A stretch of 64,000 bases of DNA. It comes from Sphingobium sp. EM0848 (GTDB lineage Bacteria; Pseudomonadota; Alphaproteobacteria; Sphingomonadales; Sphingomonadaceae). Made by a program: the position numbers and the translations under genes. The notes beneath the pieces were generated by a model. It saw only the letters and a list, made by a program, of their open reading frames with translations. It was not told where the DNA came from and made no database searches. How positions within the stretch are numbered: position 1 is the first letter of the stretch; every line of letters begins with the position of its first letter. This document shows positions 52,185 to 60,333 of the stretch, piece after piece. The stretch lies in contig NZ_JABXWB010000005.1 of the NCBI RefSeq assembly GCF_013375555.1, positions 761,501-825,500 on the forward strand. Reading direction: 5' to 3'.

Positions 52185-53551
52185 CTTTCCCGACCTATTT
52201 CGAAGCTTTCGACGCCAAGCAGATGCTTCAGGACTATCCGGTGGGTGATGCCTTTGTCGCGCGCTACACGGGCATGAGCCGCGATGAACTGCACGCGCTC
52301 CAGAATGAACGCTTCCTCAAGCTGATGAAGCGCGGCTGGGAAATTCCCTTCTACCAGCGTCTCTGGGGTGCCAAGGGCATAGAGGCGGGCGATATTCGCG
52401 GCCTTGAGGACATTGCGAAGCTGCCGGTCTATGACAAGACCGACCTGATGGCCTCAATCGCCGACCATCCGCCCTATGGCGATTTCGCTGGCCTGGGCGG
52501 CACGGATCGTCCGCCGACGATCTTCCACACCACGTCGGGCACCACCGGGCGGCCGCAGGCGCTGTTGTTCGGTCCCAAGGGGCGCGAGATCACCAACCTG
52601 CTCGTCGGGCGCATGTATCGCTGGCAGGGAGTAAGCCCCGGCGACGTCGTGCAGTCGGTCTATGGCCACGGCATGATCAATGGCGGCCACTATATCCGCG
52701 AGGCGGTGACGCATTTCACCAACTCCATCTTCCTGTCGGCGGGCACCGGCATCGAGACGCGCTCGATCAACCAGGTCGGGTTGATGGCGGATTTCAACGT
52801 GTCGGTGTTGATGGGCTTCATCGACTATATCCGCAAGCTGGCGGAGGTGGCTGAGGCTGAAGGCCTGCTCGACAGGATCAACATCAAGATGATCTGTGGC
52901 CATCTGGGGACGGAAGACCGTTCCAGCGTCGAAAAGGCATGGGGCGGGGCCAGGGCCTATGACTGGTATGGCGTGGGCGACACCGGATCGATCGCGGGCG
53001 AAGGTCCGGAGCGCGACGGCCTCTATGTCTGGGAGGACGCGCAATATCTGGAACTGCTGGATGTCGACACGGGTACGGCCGTGGATGCGGGCGAAACCGG
53101 CGACATGGTCGTGACCTGCCTGTTCAAGGACGACATCGCGCCCTGCATTCGCTTCAACACGCATGACATCACCCATGAGCTGACCAGCGCCAACCAGACC
53201 GGCATCGCCTTCAAGCGGATAGCGGGTTTCAAGGGGCGCAGCGACAATATGGTGAAGCTGCGCGGCATCAACGTCTTCCCCCATGCCATCGGCGCGCTGA
53301 TCGAGAATCGTGCCGACATGACGGGCGAGTTCGTCTGTCATGTCTCGCGCGACGGGGCGGGCCGCGACGACATGCGGGTCACACTCGAAAGCCGTGGCGG
53401 TACGGATGAAGGCCAGCTTGCAGGGCTGCTGCGTCAGGGGCTGGGCGTCGAGGTTTCGGTGAAACTGGTCGGACCCGGCGACACGGCGGCCCTGACGCAG
53501 ATCGACGTCAGGCAAAAGCCAATCCGCCTGATCGACGAGCGCAAGTCGTGA
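52181..53551 (+). CDS. Phenylacetate-CoA ligase-like adenylating enzyme
   Basis: A 456-residue ANL-superfamily ligase of PaaK type. The ATP loop is HTTSGTTGRPQALLFGPKG, followed by YGHGMINGGHYIREAVTHF, YDWYGVGDTGSIAGEGPERDGLYVWED and the C-terminal FKGRSDNMVKLRGINVFPHAIGALIEN. It activates an (aryl)acetic or similar carboxylate as acyl-AMP and then acyl-CoA. The presence of a PaaK-type enzyme means one substrate of the route is an aromatic, arylaliphatic or other monocarboxylic acid. 4-bp overlaps on both sides show tight coupling. Confidence 0.92.
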   Translation: MTFPTYFEAFDAKQMLQDYPVGDAFVARYTGMSRDELHALQNERFLKLMKRGWEIPFYQRLWGAKGIEAGDIRGLEDIAKLPVYDKTDLMASIADHPPYGDFAGLGGTDRPPTIFHTTSGTTGRPQALLFGPKGREITNLLVGRMYRWQGVSPGDVVQSVYGHGMINGGHYIREAVTHFTNSIFLSAGTGIETRSINQVGLMADFNVSVLMGFIDYIRKLAEVAEAEGLLDRINIKMICGHLGTEDRSSVEKAWGGARAYDWYGVGDTGSIAGEGPERDGLYVWEDAQYLELLDVDTGTAVDAGETGDMVVTCLFKDDIAPCIRFNTHDITHELTSANQTGIAFKRIAGFKGRSDNMVKLRGINVFPHAIGALIENRADMTGEFVCHVSRDGAGRDDMRVTLESRGGTDEGQLAGLLRQGLGVEVSVKLVGPGDTAALTQIDVRQKPIRLIDERKS

Positions 53552-54864
53552 CGCCATTGCATCGGCTCGACATAGCTGGACTGCATGCGGCCTATGCGGC
53601 GGGCGAAACCACGCCCGCCAAGGTCGTCGACCATTATCTCGCCCGCGTAGCCGCTCATGATGGCGCGATCCGATCCTATGTCGAGGTCGACCGCGCGGGC
53701 GCCGCGGCGGCGGCCGAAGAAAGCGGCCAGCGGATTGCGGAGGGCCGTGTCCGCGCGCTGGAAGGCGTGCCGGTTGGGGTGAAGTCCAACATCGCGGTCA
53801 AGGGCCTGGAGTGGAATGCCGGGATGGCGGCGCGGCGCGGCATCATCGCTTCGGAAGATGCGGAGGCTGTGGCGCGGCTGCGGGCGGCAGGGGCGATCAT
53901 CCTTGGCACGCTCAACATGCATGAAGCGGCGCTGGGCGCGACGACCGACAATCCCTGGTTCGGCCAGACGATCAATCCCCACCGAGAAGGCTATACGCCC
54001 GGCGGTTCCTCGGGCGGCAGCGGCGCTGCGGTGTCGGCGGGCCTGTGCGTCGCGTCGCTTGGTACCGACACACTGGGTTCGGTGCGCATTCCGGCGGCCT
54101 ATAGTGGCGTCTATGGCATCAAGCCGACGCCGGGCGCCATTTCCGACAAGGGTCTTGTACCGCTCAGCGAATGGCTGGACAGCATCGGTCCGATCGCCCG
54201 GTCGATCGACGATCTGGAAACGGTGCTGGCGGTGCTGAACGGCGCTGGGGATGCCGGGACCGTGCCGGAGCGGCTGGTGCTGCTCGACAATTTCGATGAC
54301 CTTGGTTGTGAGGCGGGGGTTGTCGCCGCTTATGAGCGGGCGGTGGCGCTGGTTGACGACCTGCCCTCGCGGTCGCTCCAACTGGCGGATAGCGCTGCGG
54401 ATGTGCGCTTTGCGGGTTTCGTCGTCGCGGCGCGAGAACTCATCACGCATCTTGGCGCAACCCGGACGAAAGCTGCCGACCGGCTGTCGGATGAGTTGCG
54501 CTTCATGCTCGACTATGCCGAAGGCCGGTCCGAGGAGGATGTAGCGCGCGCCCAGCAGATATTGGCGCGTACGCGGATGACGGTGCGCGATGCCGTTGGC
54601 GAGGATGGCATATTGCTGATGCCGACGGCCCCGCAGGCGGCCTTCCGCCACAGCGCCCGTCCGCCCGCAAACCAGTCGGCCTTCACCGGCCTTGCCAATA
54701 TTTCCGGCCTGCCCGCGATCAGCATTCCCGCCGGGCTGGATGCCGAGGGCATGCCCGTGGCGGTGCAGCTGGTCGGTCCCCCCCATAGCGAGGCGGCGCT
54801 GATCGCGCTGGCCCGCAGGTTCGATGCCGGTCTTGCCGGTTTCGTGTCGTCCCCCCTGATCTGA
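53548..54864 (+). CDS. Amidase signature-family hydrolase
   Basis: A 438-residue amidase with the Ser-cisSer-Lys triad region: PVGVKSNIAVKG (Lys), PGGSSGGSGAAVSAG (cis-Ser) and GTDTLGSVRIPAAYSGVYGIKPT (nucleophile Ser; the usual DTGGSIR reads DTLGSVR). It hydrolyses an amide to acid and ammonia or amine, in the cytoplasm. A GTG start overlaps the ligase stop by 4 bp, so the acid set free by the amidase could be passed to the ligase. This fits an amide-containing growth substrate, but its identity is not shown. Confidence 0.93.
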   Translation: MTPLHRLDIAGLHAAYAAGETTPAKVVDHYLARVAAHDGAIRSYVEVDRAGAAAAAEESGQRIAEGRVRALEGVPVGVKSNIAVKGLEWNAGMAARRGIIASEDAEAVARLRAAGAIILGTLNMHEAALGATTDNPWFGQTINPHREGYTPGGSSGGSGAAVSAGLCVASLGTDTLGSVRIPAAYSGVYGIKPTPGAISDKGLVPLSEWLDSIGPIARSIDDLETVLAVLNGAGDAGTVPERLVLLDNFDDLGCEAGVVAAYERAVALVDDLPSRSLQLADSAADVRFAGFVVAARELITHLGATRTKAADRLSDELRFMLDYAEGRSEEDVARAQQILARTRMTVRDAVGEDGILLMPTAPQAAFRHSARPPANQSAFTGLANISGLPAISIPAGLDAEGMPVAVQLVGPPHSEAALIALARRFDAGLAGFVSSPLI

Positions 54865-54884
54865 TGAACAAGAAGGAGAGCCCT

Positions 54885-55190
54885 ATGCGCATCATCGTGC
54901 TGTTCAACCTGAAGCAGGACGCCGATCCCGCCGCCTATGAAAACTGGGCACGGACGGTCGACATTCCAGGCGTCAATGCGCTTTCCTCCGTCAAGGATTT
55001 CCAGGTGCACCGGGTAACCGGCGTGCTGGGCAGCGACGCGCCATCGCCCTATGCCTATTTCGAGGTGATCGACATCACCGACATGGCGGCCTTCGGCGTC
55101 GATGCGTCGAGCGAGGCGGTGCAGAAGGTCGCCGCCCAGTTCCAGCAGTTCGCTGACAATCCGCAGTTCATCCTGACCGAGACGCTGTGA
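54885..55190 (+). CDS. HapK/RedY-like small protein
   Basis: A 101-residue protein of ferredoxin-like dimeric alpha/beta-barrel type. MRIIVLFNLKQDADPAAYENWARTVDIPGVNALSSVKDF and VLGSDAPSPYAYFEVIDITDMAAF are typical of REDY/HapK-like proteins, named from pigment-biosynthesis clusters but of unknown reaction. The ATG at 54885 has AAGGAG six bases upstream. It is 20 bp after the amidase and its stop overlaps the SDR start. Likely acts as a small isomerase, cyclase or monooxygenase-like helper. Confidence 0.75.
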   Translation: MRIIVLFNLKQDADPAAYENWARTVDIPGVNALSSVKDFQVHRVTGVLGSDAPSPYAYFEVIDITDMAAFGVDASSEAVQKVAAQFQQFADNPQFILTETL

Positions 55191-56023
55191 TGCGCCGCTT
55201 CGAAGGGAAAACCATAGTCGTCACCGGCTCGGGCCGTGACAAAGGGCTGGGGCAGGCGATCCTGCAACGCTTCGCGGACGAGGGCGCGAACTGCGTCGTC
55301 TCCGACCTTGGCAAGCCGGCCGAGCATATGGGCGCCAGCGACATCGGCACCACCGACGAGATGGAGGCCGTGGCCGAGGAACTGCGCCAGCGCGGCACGA
55401 AGGTCGCGGTTATCCCGTGCGACGTGCGGTCGGAGGAAAGCTGCGCGGCGCTGGCGGCGAAGACCGTCGAGGCGTTCGGATCGCTCGACATCTGGGTCAA
55501 TAATGCAGGCATCGGCTATATCATGAAGCCGCTGCTGGAAACGACGTCCAGCGAGTGGGAAGCGGTGATCAGCGTGAACCTGTCGGGCGCCTTCTACGGC
55601 ACCAAGGCGGCGGCAAAGGCCATGATCGCGGGCGGCAAGGGTGGCCGGATCATCAACATCGCCAGCCAGGCGGCCAAGTCAGGCTTCCCGCACATGGCGC
55701 CTTATACCAGTTCGAAACATGGCATGGTCGGGTTGACCCGCTCCAACGCCATCGAGCTTGGCCAATATGGCATCACCGTGAATGCGGTGTGCCCCAATCA
55801 TGTCACGACGGGCCTTGGTGCGCGGCAGAATGAGTATTTCTCGAAGCTGCTCGGCTTCGACAGCGTCGAGGCCTATATCGAGAACATGCACCGCAAGAAC
55901 CCGATGGGTCGCCCCGGCAAGGGCAGCGACACCGCGGGCGCCTGCGCATGGCTGGCTTCCGACGACGCGGTTTATGTGACCGGCGAGGCACTGAACGTCT
56001 CGGGCGGTGAGGAGATGCATTGA
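55190..56023 (+). CDS. Short-chain dehydrogenase/reductase
   Basis: A 277-residue classical SDR. The cofactor motif is VVTGSGRDKGLGQAI, with NNAGIG and the active site YTSSKHGMVGLTRSNAIELG (Tyr and Lys). Ser of the triad lies in IINIASQAAKSG. It interconverts a hydroxyl and a keto group on a CoA ester or free substrate with NAD(P). It starts at ATG 55190, one base over the stop of the HapK-like gene (a GTG at 55187 is possible), and overlaps the deacetylase-like gene by one base. Confidence 0.92.
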   Translation: MRRFEGKTIVVTGSGRDKGLGQAILQRFADEGANCVVSDLGKPAEHMGASDIGTTDEMEAVAEELRQRGTKVAVIPCDVRSEESCAALAAKTVEAFGSLDIWVNNAGIGYIMKPLLETTSSEWEAVISVNLSGAFYGTKAAAKAMIAGGKGGRIINIASQAAKSGFPHMAPYTSSKHGMVGLTRSNAIELGQYGITVNAVCPNHVTTGLGARQNEYFSKLLGFDSVEAYIENMHRKNPMGRPGKGSDTAGACAWLASDDAVYVTGEALNVSGGEEMH

Positions 56024-56889
56024 TGATTGAAGAACGTATCGACTGGCCGAATGATGCGAAGCTGGCGCTGTCGGTGGTCGTGAATGTCGAGGAAGGGTCG
56101 GAAATGACCGTGGCGCGTGGCGACCGCGGCATGGAGCCTGTCGATGAACTGGGCATCCACATCAAGTCGGCCATCCGCAACTATGGCAATGAATCCAACT
56201 ATCGCTACGGCATCAAGGCGGGCGCCCCGCGCATCGTGAAGCTGCTGCGCGACTATGACATCAAGGCGAGCTGGACGGTAGCGGCGCTGAGCCTCGAAAA
56301 TCATCCGGAAATCGCCCAGGCCATCGCAGAACTCGGGCATGAGCCGGTCAGCCATGGCTGGCGCTGGGTGCACCAGTTCAAGATGAATGAGGAGCAGGAG
56401 CGCGAATTCATCCGCAAGGCGGTCGCCTCCATCGAGAAGACCGTCGGCGTGCGCCCCTATGGCTGGCTCAGCCGCTATTTCCACACCGACAATACGCGGC
56501 GCCTGCTGATCGAGGAGGGCTTCGCCTATCATATGGACGATTATTCGGGCGACGTGCCCTTCTGGGATCGGGATACCGTGCCCGGCAAGCCGATTGCCAT
56601 CGTCCCCTATCAGCTCGATTCCAACGATATGAAGATGTGGACCGACCCAGCGATGACGCCGACGCAGTGGCTGGAATATGCGAAGAACTGCTTCGACCAG
56701 CTCTATCGCGAAGGGGAAGCGGGCCATCCCAAGATGATGTCGCTGGGCCTGCACCTGCGCATCATCGGCCGTCCGGGGCGCATCTGGGCGCTGGAGGAGT
56801 TCTTCCGCCATGTGACCGCGAAGAGGGATGTGTGGATCACCACCCGCCACGCCATCGCCCAGCATCTGGCAAAGGTCGATCCGGCATGA
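56023..56889 (+). CDS. Polysaccharide-deacetylase-fold protein, PuuE-like
   Basis: A 288-residue NodB-homology protein. It resembles the allantoinase PuuE more than chitin deacetylases: VVVNVEEGSEMTVARGDRGMEP near the N-terminus (Glu where deacetylases have the first Asp), HEPVSHGWRWVHQFKMNEEQEREFIRKA with the metal His residues, and WLSRYFHTDNTRRLLIEEGFAYHMDDYSGDVPFW. PuuE-type enzymes open the amide bond of a ring (allantoin). Here it may hydrolyse a cyclic or linear amide of the locus substrate. It overlaps the SDR and ECH genes. Confidence 0.87.
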   Translation: MIEERIDWPNDAKLALSVVVNVEEGSEMTVARGDRGMEPVDELGIHIKSAIRNYGNESNYRYGIKAGAPRIVKLLRDYDIKASWTVAALSLENHPEIAQAIAELGHEPVSHGWRWVHQFKMNEEQEREFIRKAVASIEKTVGVRPYGWLSRYFHTDNTRRLLIEEGFAYHMDDYSGDVPFWDRDTVPGKPIAIVPYQLDSNDMKMWTDPAMTPTQWLEYAKNCFDQLYREGEAGHPKMMSLGLHLRIIGRPGRIWALEEFFRHVTAKRDVWITTRHAIAQHLAKVDPA

Positions 56890-57650
56890 GCGTTCGGATC
56901 GAGAAACAGGGTGCGATCGCGCATCTACTGATCGACCGGGCGGAAAAGCGCAACGCCTTCACCCAGGCGATGTGGGAAGAATTTCCCATATTGCTGGGGG
57001 AGGCGATGGCGGATGAGACGATCAAGGTCGTGCTCCTCCGTTCGGCGGCTTCAGGCATCTTCTGCGCGGGCGCGGATATTGGGGAATTTGGCGCGGGTGC
57101 GCTGGATCCCGAATGGCGCGCGAAGAACCAGGACGCGATCAGCCGCGCCCAATATGAGCTGGCGCGGGCAGAAAAGCCGGTCATCGCCGTGATCGACGGC
57201 GATTGCGTCGGCGGTGGCTGTGGCCTTGCCATCGCCTGTGATCTGCGCGTTGCGTCGCCCCGGGCGCGTTTCGGCATCACGCCTGCCAAGCTTGGTCTGG
57301 TCTATTCGTTGCACGATACCAAGCTGCTGGTGGATCTGGTCGGGCCTGCACAGGCCAAGCGCATCCTTTTCACCGCCCAACTGCTCGCGGCCGAGGATGC
57401 GCAGCGCATTGGCTTGATCGAGATGCTTGATGAGAACCCGGTTGCTGCGGCATCAGCGCTGGCGGGCACTATCGCCACTGTCTCGTCGCACAGCGTCCGC
57501 AACAGCAAGAAGATCATCCGCAGCATCCTTGACGGCCAGTCGGAGGATGATGCCGGGACGCAGGCGCTGTTCGCTTCGGCCTTTACTGGCGCGGACTTCA
57601 AGGAGGGGGTTTCGGCCTTCCTCGAAAAGCGCAAGGCTGTGTTCCGGTGA
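56886..57650 (+). CDS. Enoyl-CoA hydratase/isomerase-like protein
   Basis: A 254-residue crotonase-fold protein. Oxyanion-hole segments are GIFCAGADIGEF and VIDGDCVGGGCGLAIACDLRVASPRARFGITPAKLGLVYSLHD. The glutamate at the normal PExxLG catalytic position is replaced (TPAKLGL), so it may be an isomerase, hydrolase or decarboxylase rather than a standard hydratase. ATG overlaps the deacetylase-like stop by 4 bp. Substrate is a CoA ester from the route. Confidence 0.9.
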   Translation: MSVRIEKQGAIAHLLIDRAEKRNAFTQAMWEEFPILLGEAMADETIKVVLLRSAASGIFCAGADIGEFGAGALDPEWRAKNQDAISRAQYELARAEKPVIAVIDGDCVGGGCGLAIACDLRVASPRARFGITPAKLGLVYSLHDTKLLVDLVGPAQAKRILFTAQLLAAEDAQRIGLIEMLDENPVAAASALAGTIATVSSHSVRNSKKIIRSILDGQSEDDAGTQALFASAFTGADFKEGVSAFLEKRKAVFR

Positions 57651-58561
57651 GCGGCGCCCTGCAACATGGTCGGATACTGGGCGGGGTCGTTTCGACGCCC
57701 CACCTCGATGCGGCGCTGGCGGACTATCATGGCTGTCTGGGGCTGATGGTGGTTGAGCAGGGCTTGCTGGATGCCGATCTCGCGGCGAGCTGGGGATGCC
57801 CGAAAAGCGCTGGTGCGCGCTTTGCGACGCTTCAGCCTGCAAGCGGCGCGCCCTGCTTCATCCGGTTGGTGGAGGCCGTGCTGCCGCCGGATTTCACGCC
57901 CACGCGGACCTATGGCTGGGCTGCCTATGAGCTGACGGTACAGGATGTGTTCGGTTGGCCCGACCGGCTACAGGGCAGCGGTTTCGACATTGTGGGGCCG
58001 CCCAAGGCTCTGGAAGGCCTGCCCTATTTCGTTCCCATGCAGGTGACGGGGCGCGGGCGCGAGATGATCTATCTCAACGAGGTGGCGGACAATACGCCGA
58101 CCTCCGACCTGCCCAGGGCGCAATCGCTGGTGGATCATATCTTCATCGTGATCCTTGCGACACCGGATCGCGAGGCGAGCCTTGGTTGGTTCGAAAAGGC
58201 GCTGAAGCTGGATATTTCGTCCAGCTATATGCTGGCCTATTCGATGATCAACAACGCCTTCGGGCTGGGCAGCGATTACCGCACGACGATCACCATGGTG
58301 CAGAAGGGGCGGTTGCCCATTGTCGAGGTGGATGATTATCCGCCGCAGGCGACCGGGCGACCGGGCGATCCGGACATGCTGCCGCCCGGCAATGCGATGA
58401 TCTCGCTGGCAGTGGATGATCTGGATGATCTGGATGATCTGGGTGCGGACTTCATCGTGCCGCCGGTCAGACGGGAAGGGGCTTTATATGGCGGGCGGCG
58501 TGCCGCCACGGTGCGCGGTCTGGCCGGTGAACTGATCGAGCTGATCGAAATCGGACGCTGA
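57647..58561 (+). CDS. VOC-family (glyoxalase/dioxygenase-like) protein
   Basis: A 304-residue two-domain vicinal-oxygen-chelate protein. HGRILGGVVSTPHLDAALADYHGCLGLMVVEQG begins the first beta-alpha-beta-beta-beta module; a second starts near SLVDHIFIVILATPDREASLGWFEKALKL. VOC proteins are metal-dependent dioxygenases, isomerases or epimerases. A VOC gene also occurs in the Pseudomonas itaconate cluster. A short tandem repeat (GATGATCTG three times near 58414) encodes DDLDDLDDL before the C-terminal strand. GTG start overlaps the ECH stop. Last gene of the operon before a terminator. Confidence 0.88.
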   Translation: MSGALQHGRILGGVVSTPHLDAALADYHGCLGLMVVEQGLLDADLAASWGCPKSAGARFATLQPASGAPCFIRLVEAVLPPDFTPTRTYGWAAYELTVQDVFGWPDRLQGSGFDIVGPPKALEGLPYFVPMQVTGRGREMIYLNEVADNTPTSDLPRAQSLVDHIFIVILATPDREASLGWFEKALKLDISSSYMLAYSMINNAFGLGSDYRTTITMVQKGRLPIVEVDDYPPQATGRPGDPDMLPPGNAMISLAVDDLDDLDDLGADFIVPPVRREGALYGGRRAATVRGLAGELIELIEIGR

Positions 58562-58574
58562 ACGGATAGACGAT

Positions 58575-58611
58575 GGGCCGGGCACCTTGGAGCAGGCACC
58601 TGGCCCTTTTT
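58575..58611 (+). terminator. Rho-independent terminator of the rightward operon
   Basis: GGGCCGGG (58575 on) pairs with the CCTGGCCC side ending at 58606, with a small internal loop, followed by TTTTT (58607-58611). It ends the 9-kb PrpD-to-VOC operon, just before the convergent reductase gene. Confidence 0.65.
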
Positions 58612-58617
58612 GTGCGT

Positions 58618-59592
58618 TCAGGGAAGCAGGAGCGTCGAACCTGTCGTCTTGCGCCCTTCCAGATCGATATGGGCCTGGGCGACGTCTTCCAGCCGGTAGC
58701 GCTGGCCGATGGTGATCTTCACCTTGCCTGCGCGCAGCATGTCCCACAGACGGGCCACGCCCGCCGCCCGCTCTGCCGGATCGACATAATAATGGTAGAG
58801 CATGGGCCGCGAATTATAGAGCGAGCCCTTCATCGCCAGCACGCCCAGATTGACCCCGCCCACCGGCGCGTCGGCACTGCCATAGTTCACGATGAGGCCG
58901 CGAATGCCGCAGCTGTCGAGCGAGGATTCCCAGGTCGACATGCCGACGCCGTCGAAAACGACGCGCACGCCCTTGCCGCCGGTCAGTTCGCGGACGCGGC
59001 TGGCGGTGTCCTCGCTCTGGTAGAAGATGATATGGTCGGCCCCGGCGGCGCTGGCTTGCACGGCCTTTTTCTCGGTGCTGACGGTGCCGATCACGGTCGC
59101 GCCGATCGCCTTCAGCCACTGGACCAGGATCAGCCCGACGCCGCCGGCCGCCGCATGGACGAGGACGGGCCAGCCTGCCTCTACCCTGGCGCAGCGTTCG
59201 ACCAGAAATTCGGCGGTGCAGCCCTTCAGCAACGCCGCTGCCGCGCTGTCATCGTCGATATCGTCGGGAATGGGGAACAGCGAGGTAGCGGCAATATTGC
59301 GATGGGTGGCGTAGGCGCCGCGTTCCGGCCCGAAATAGCCGACACGTTGGCCGGGCTGGAAATCGGTGACGTCTTCGCCAGTCGCTTCGACCACGCCGAC
59401 GCCCTCGACGCCCAGTTCGGCCGGCAGTGTCACCGGATAGATGCCCCGCCGATGATAGGTGTCGATGAAATTGAGGCCCAGCACTATATGCCGGACGCGT
59501 ACTTCGCCTGCACTGGGGGCGGGAAGGTCGACATCGTGGAAGGTGATGACTTCCGGCCCGCCATTGGCCTCTATCCTTGCGACGCGCGCCAT
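58618..59592 (-). CDS. Zinc-free NADPH:quinone oxidoreductase-like MDR protein
   Basis: A 324-residue medium-chain reductase. ARIEANGGPEVITFHDVDLPAPSAGEVRVRH begins the GroES-like part; VLVHAAAGGVGLILVQWLKAIGATVIGTVSTEKK is the NADPH-binding part, and KVKITIGQRYRLEDVAQAHIDLEGRKTTGSTLLL is the C-terminus. Members are QorA-type quinone reductases and enoyl reductases. It is 14 bp behind the YCII-like gene, so they form a leftward operon with the DUF1330 gene. Confidence 0.92.
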   Translation of the reverse strand: MARVARIEANGGPEVITFHDVDLPAPSAGEVRVRHIVLGLNFIDTYHRRGIYPVTLPAELGVEGVGVVEATGEDVTDFQPGQRVGYFGPERGAYATHRNIAATSLFPIPDDIDDDSAAAALLKGCTAEFLVERCARVEAGWPVLVHAAAGGVGLILVQWLKAIGATVIGTVSTEKKAVQASAAGADHIIFYQSEDTASRVRELTGGKGVRVVFDGVGMSTWESSLDSCGIRGLIVNYGSADAPVGGVNLGVLAMKGSLYNSRPMLYHYYVDPAERAAGVARLWDMLRAGKVKITIGQRYRLEDVAQAHIDLEGRKTTGSTLLLP

Positions 59593-59606
59593 ATTCTGTT
59601 CCCCCT

Positions 59607-59912
59607 TTACCAGGTCTTACCGCCGACCCAGTCGCCCGCTGCCGCACCGAAGGCGCGGATTTCGATGTCGGACCAGATGTCCGCCTTGTAATAGGGATCG
59701 GATTCCAGCAGCGCGCGTGCCTCGGCCTCGCTTTCGGCCTTCACCACCAGCAGCGAGCCAGTGAAATTGTCCTGCTCGTCGCGCAGCGGCCCGGCGACGG
59801 CCAGCCGGTCCAGGCCTGCCTCCACATGGGCGAGATGGTCCTTCAGCTTTTCCATTCGCGTGGCGGTGGCGCCTGGCTTGTCGCGGGTAATGATGGCGTA
59901 GAATTTGGACAT
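59607..59912 (-). CDS. YCII-family protein
   Basis: A 101-residue ferredoxin-like-fold protein: MSKFYAIITRDKPGATATRMEKLKDHLAHVE, RDEQDNFTGSLLVVKAESEAEARALLESDPYYKADIWSDIEI. This pattern is the YCII domain, related to muconolactone isomerase and dehydrochlorinases. I chose the ATG at 59912 for family length. Probably a lactone or ring isomerase-like helper in the catabolic route; the reaction is unknown. Confidence 0.88.
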   Translation of the reverse strand: MSKFYAIITRDKPGATATRMEKLKDHLAHVEAGLDRLAVAGPLRDEQDNFTGSLLVVKAESEAEARALLESDPYYKADIWSDIEIRAFGAAAGDWVGGKTW

Positions 59913-59938
59913 GATCGTTCCCTCTATCAATAATCGGA

Positions 59939-60244
59939 TTAGCCGGCGATTGCCGGTGCTTCAATCAGCAGAACCTGGCATTCGGCCACGCCCTGACGCA
60001 GCGTCCGGGCCGCGCCATATTCGGGCGATTTCCAGAATGCGAGCGCCGCTTCCCGGCTGGGCCATTCGGAAATGACGACCGATCCGCCATCGCCGAAATG
60101 GCCTTCCAGCAACTGGACGCCTGGCGCGCGCATCAGATATTTCCCGCCAAAGGCCTCGACCAGCGACGCGACCTTGGCGCCATAGCCGGCCAGAAAGGTC
60201 TCGCGGTCGGAAATGGTGGCCGTGACGATCATATAGGATGGCAT
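59939..60244 (-). CDS. DUF1330-family protein
   Basis: A 101-residue protein with the DUF1330 pattern: MPSYMIVTATISDRETFLAGYGAKVASLVEAFGGKYLMRAPGVQLLEGHFGDGGSVVISEWPSREAALAFWKSPEY. The dimeric alpha/beta-barrel fold often binds small aromatic ligands. Function unknown; it lies 26 bp ahead of the YCII gene and behind the TonB receptor terminator. Three small proteins of this fold in one locus is notable. Confidence 0.88.
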   Translation of the reverse strand: MPSYMIVTATISDRETFLAGYGAKVASLVEAFGGKYLMRAPGVQLLEGHFGDGGSVVISEWPSREAALAFWKSPEYGAARTLRQGVAECQVLLIEAPAIAG

Positions 60245-60269
60245 TGGAAAAGCTCCGGGCTGGAAAATG

Positions 60270-60306
60270 AAAAGGGGACAGGCCGGCTTTGCGCCGTGCC
60301 TGCCCC
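60270..60306 (-). terminator. Terminator after the second TonB receptor
   Basis: On the minus strand GGGGCAGGC pairs with GCCTGTCCCC (bulged T) around a 14-base loop and runs into TTTT at 60273-60270. It is placed between the TonB receptor stop and the DUF1330 gene, so it ends or attenuates the receptor transcript. Confidence 0.6.
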
Positions 60307-60333
60307 GGATTCTTTCAGTTCATGGTCATGCTT

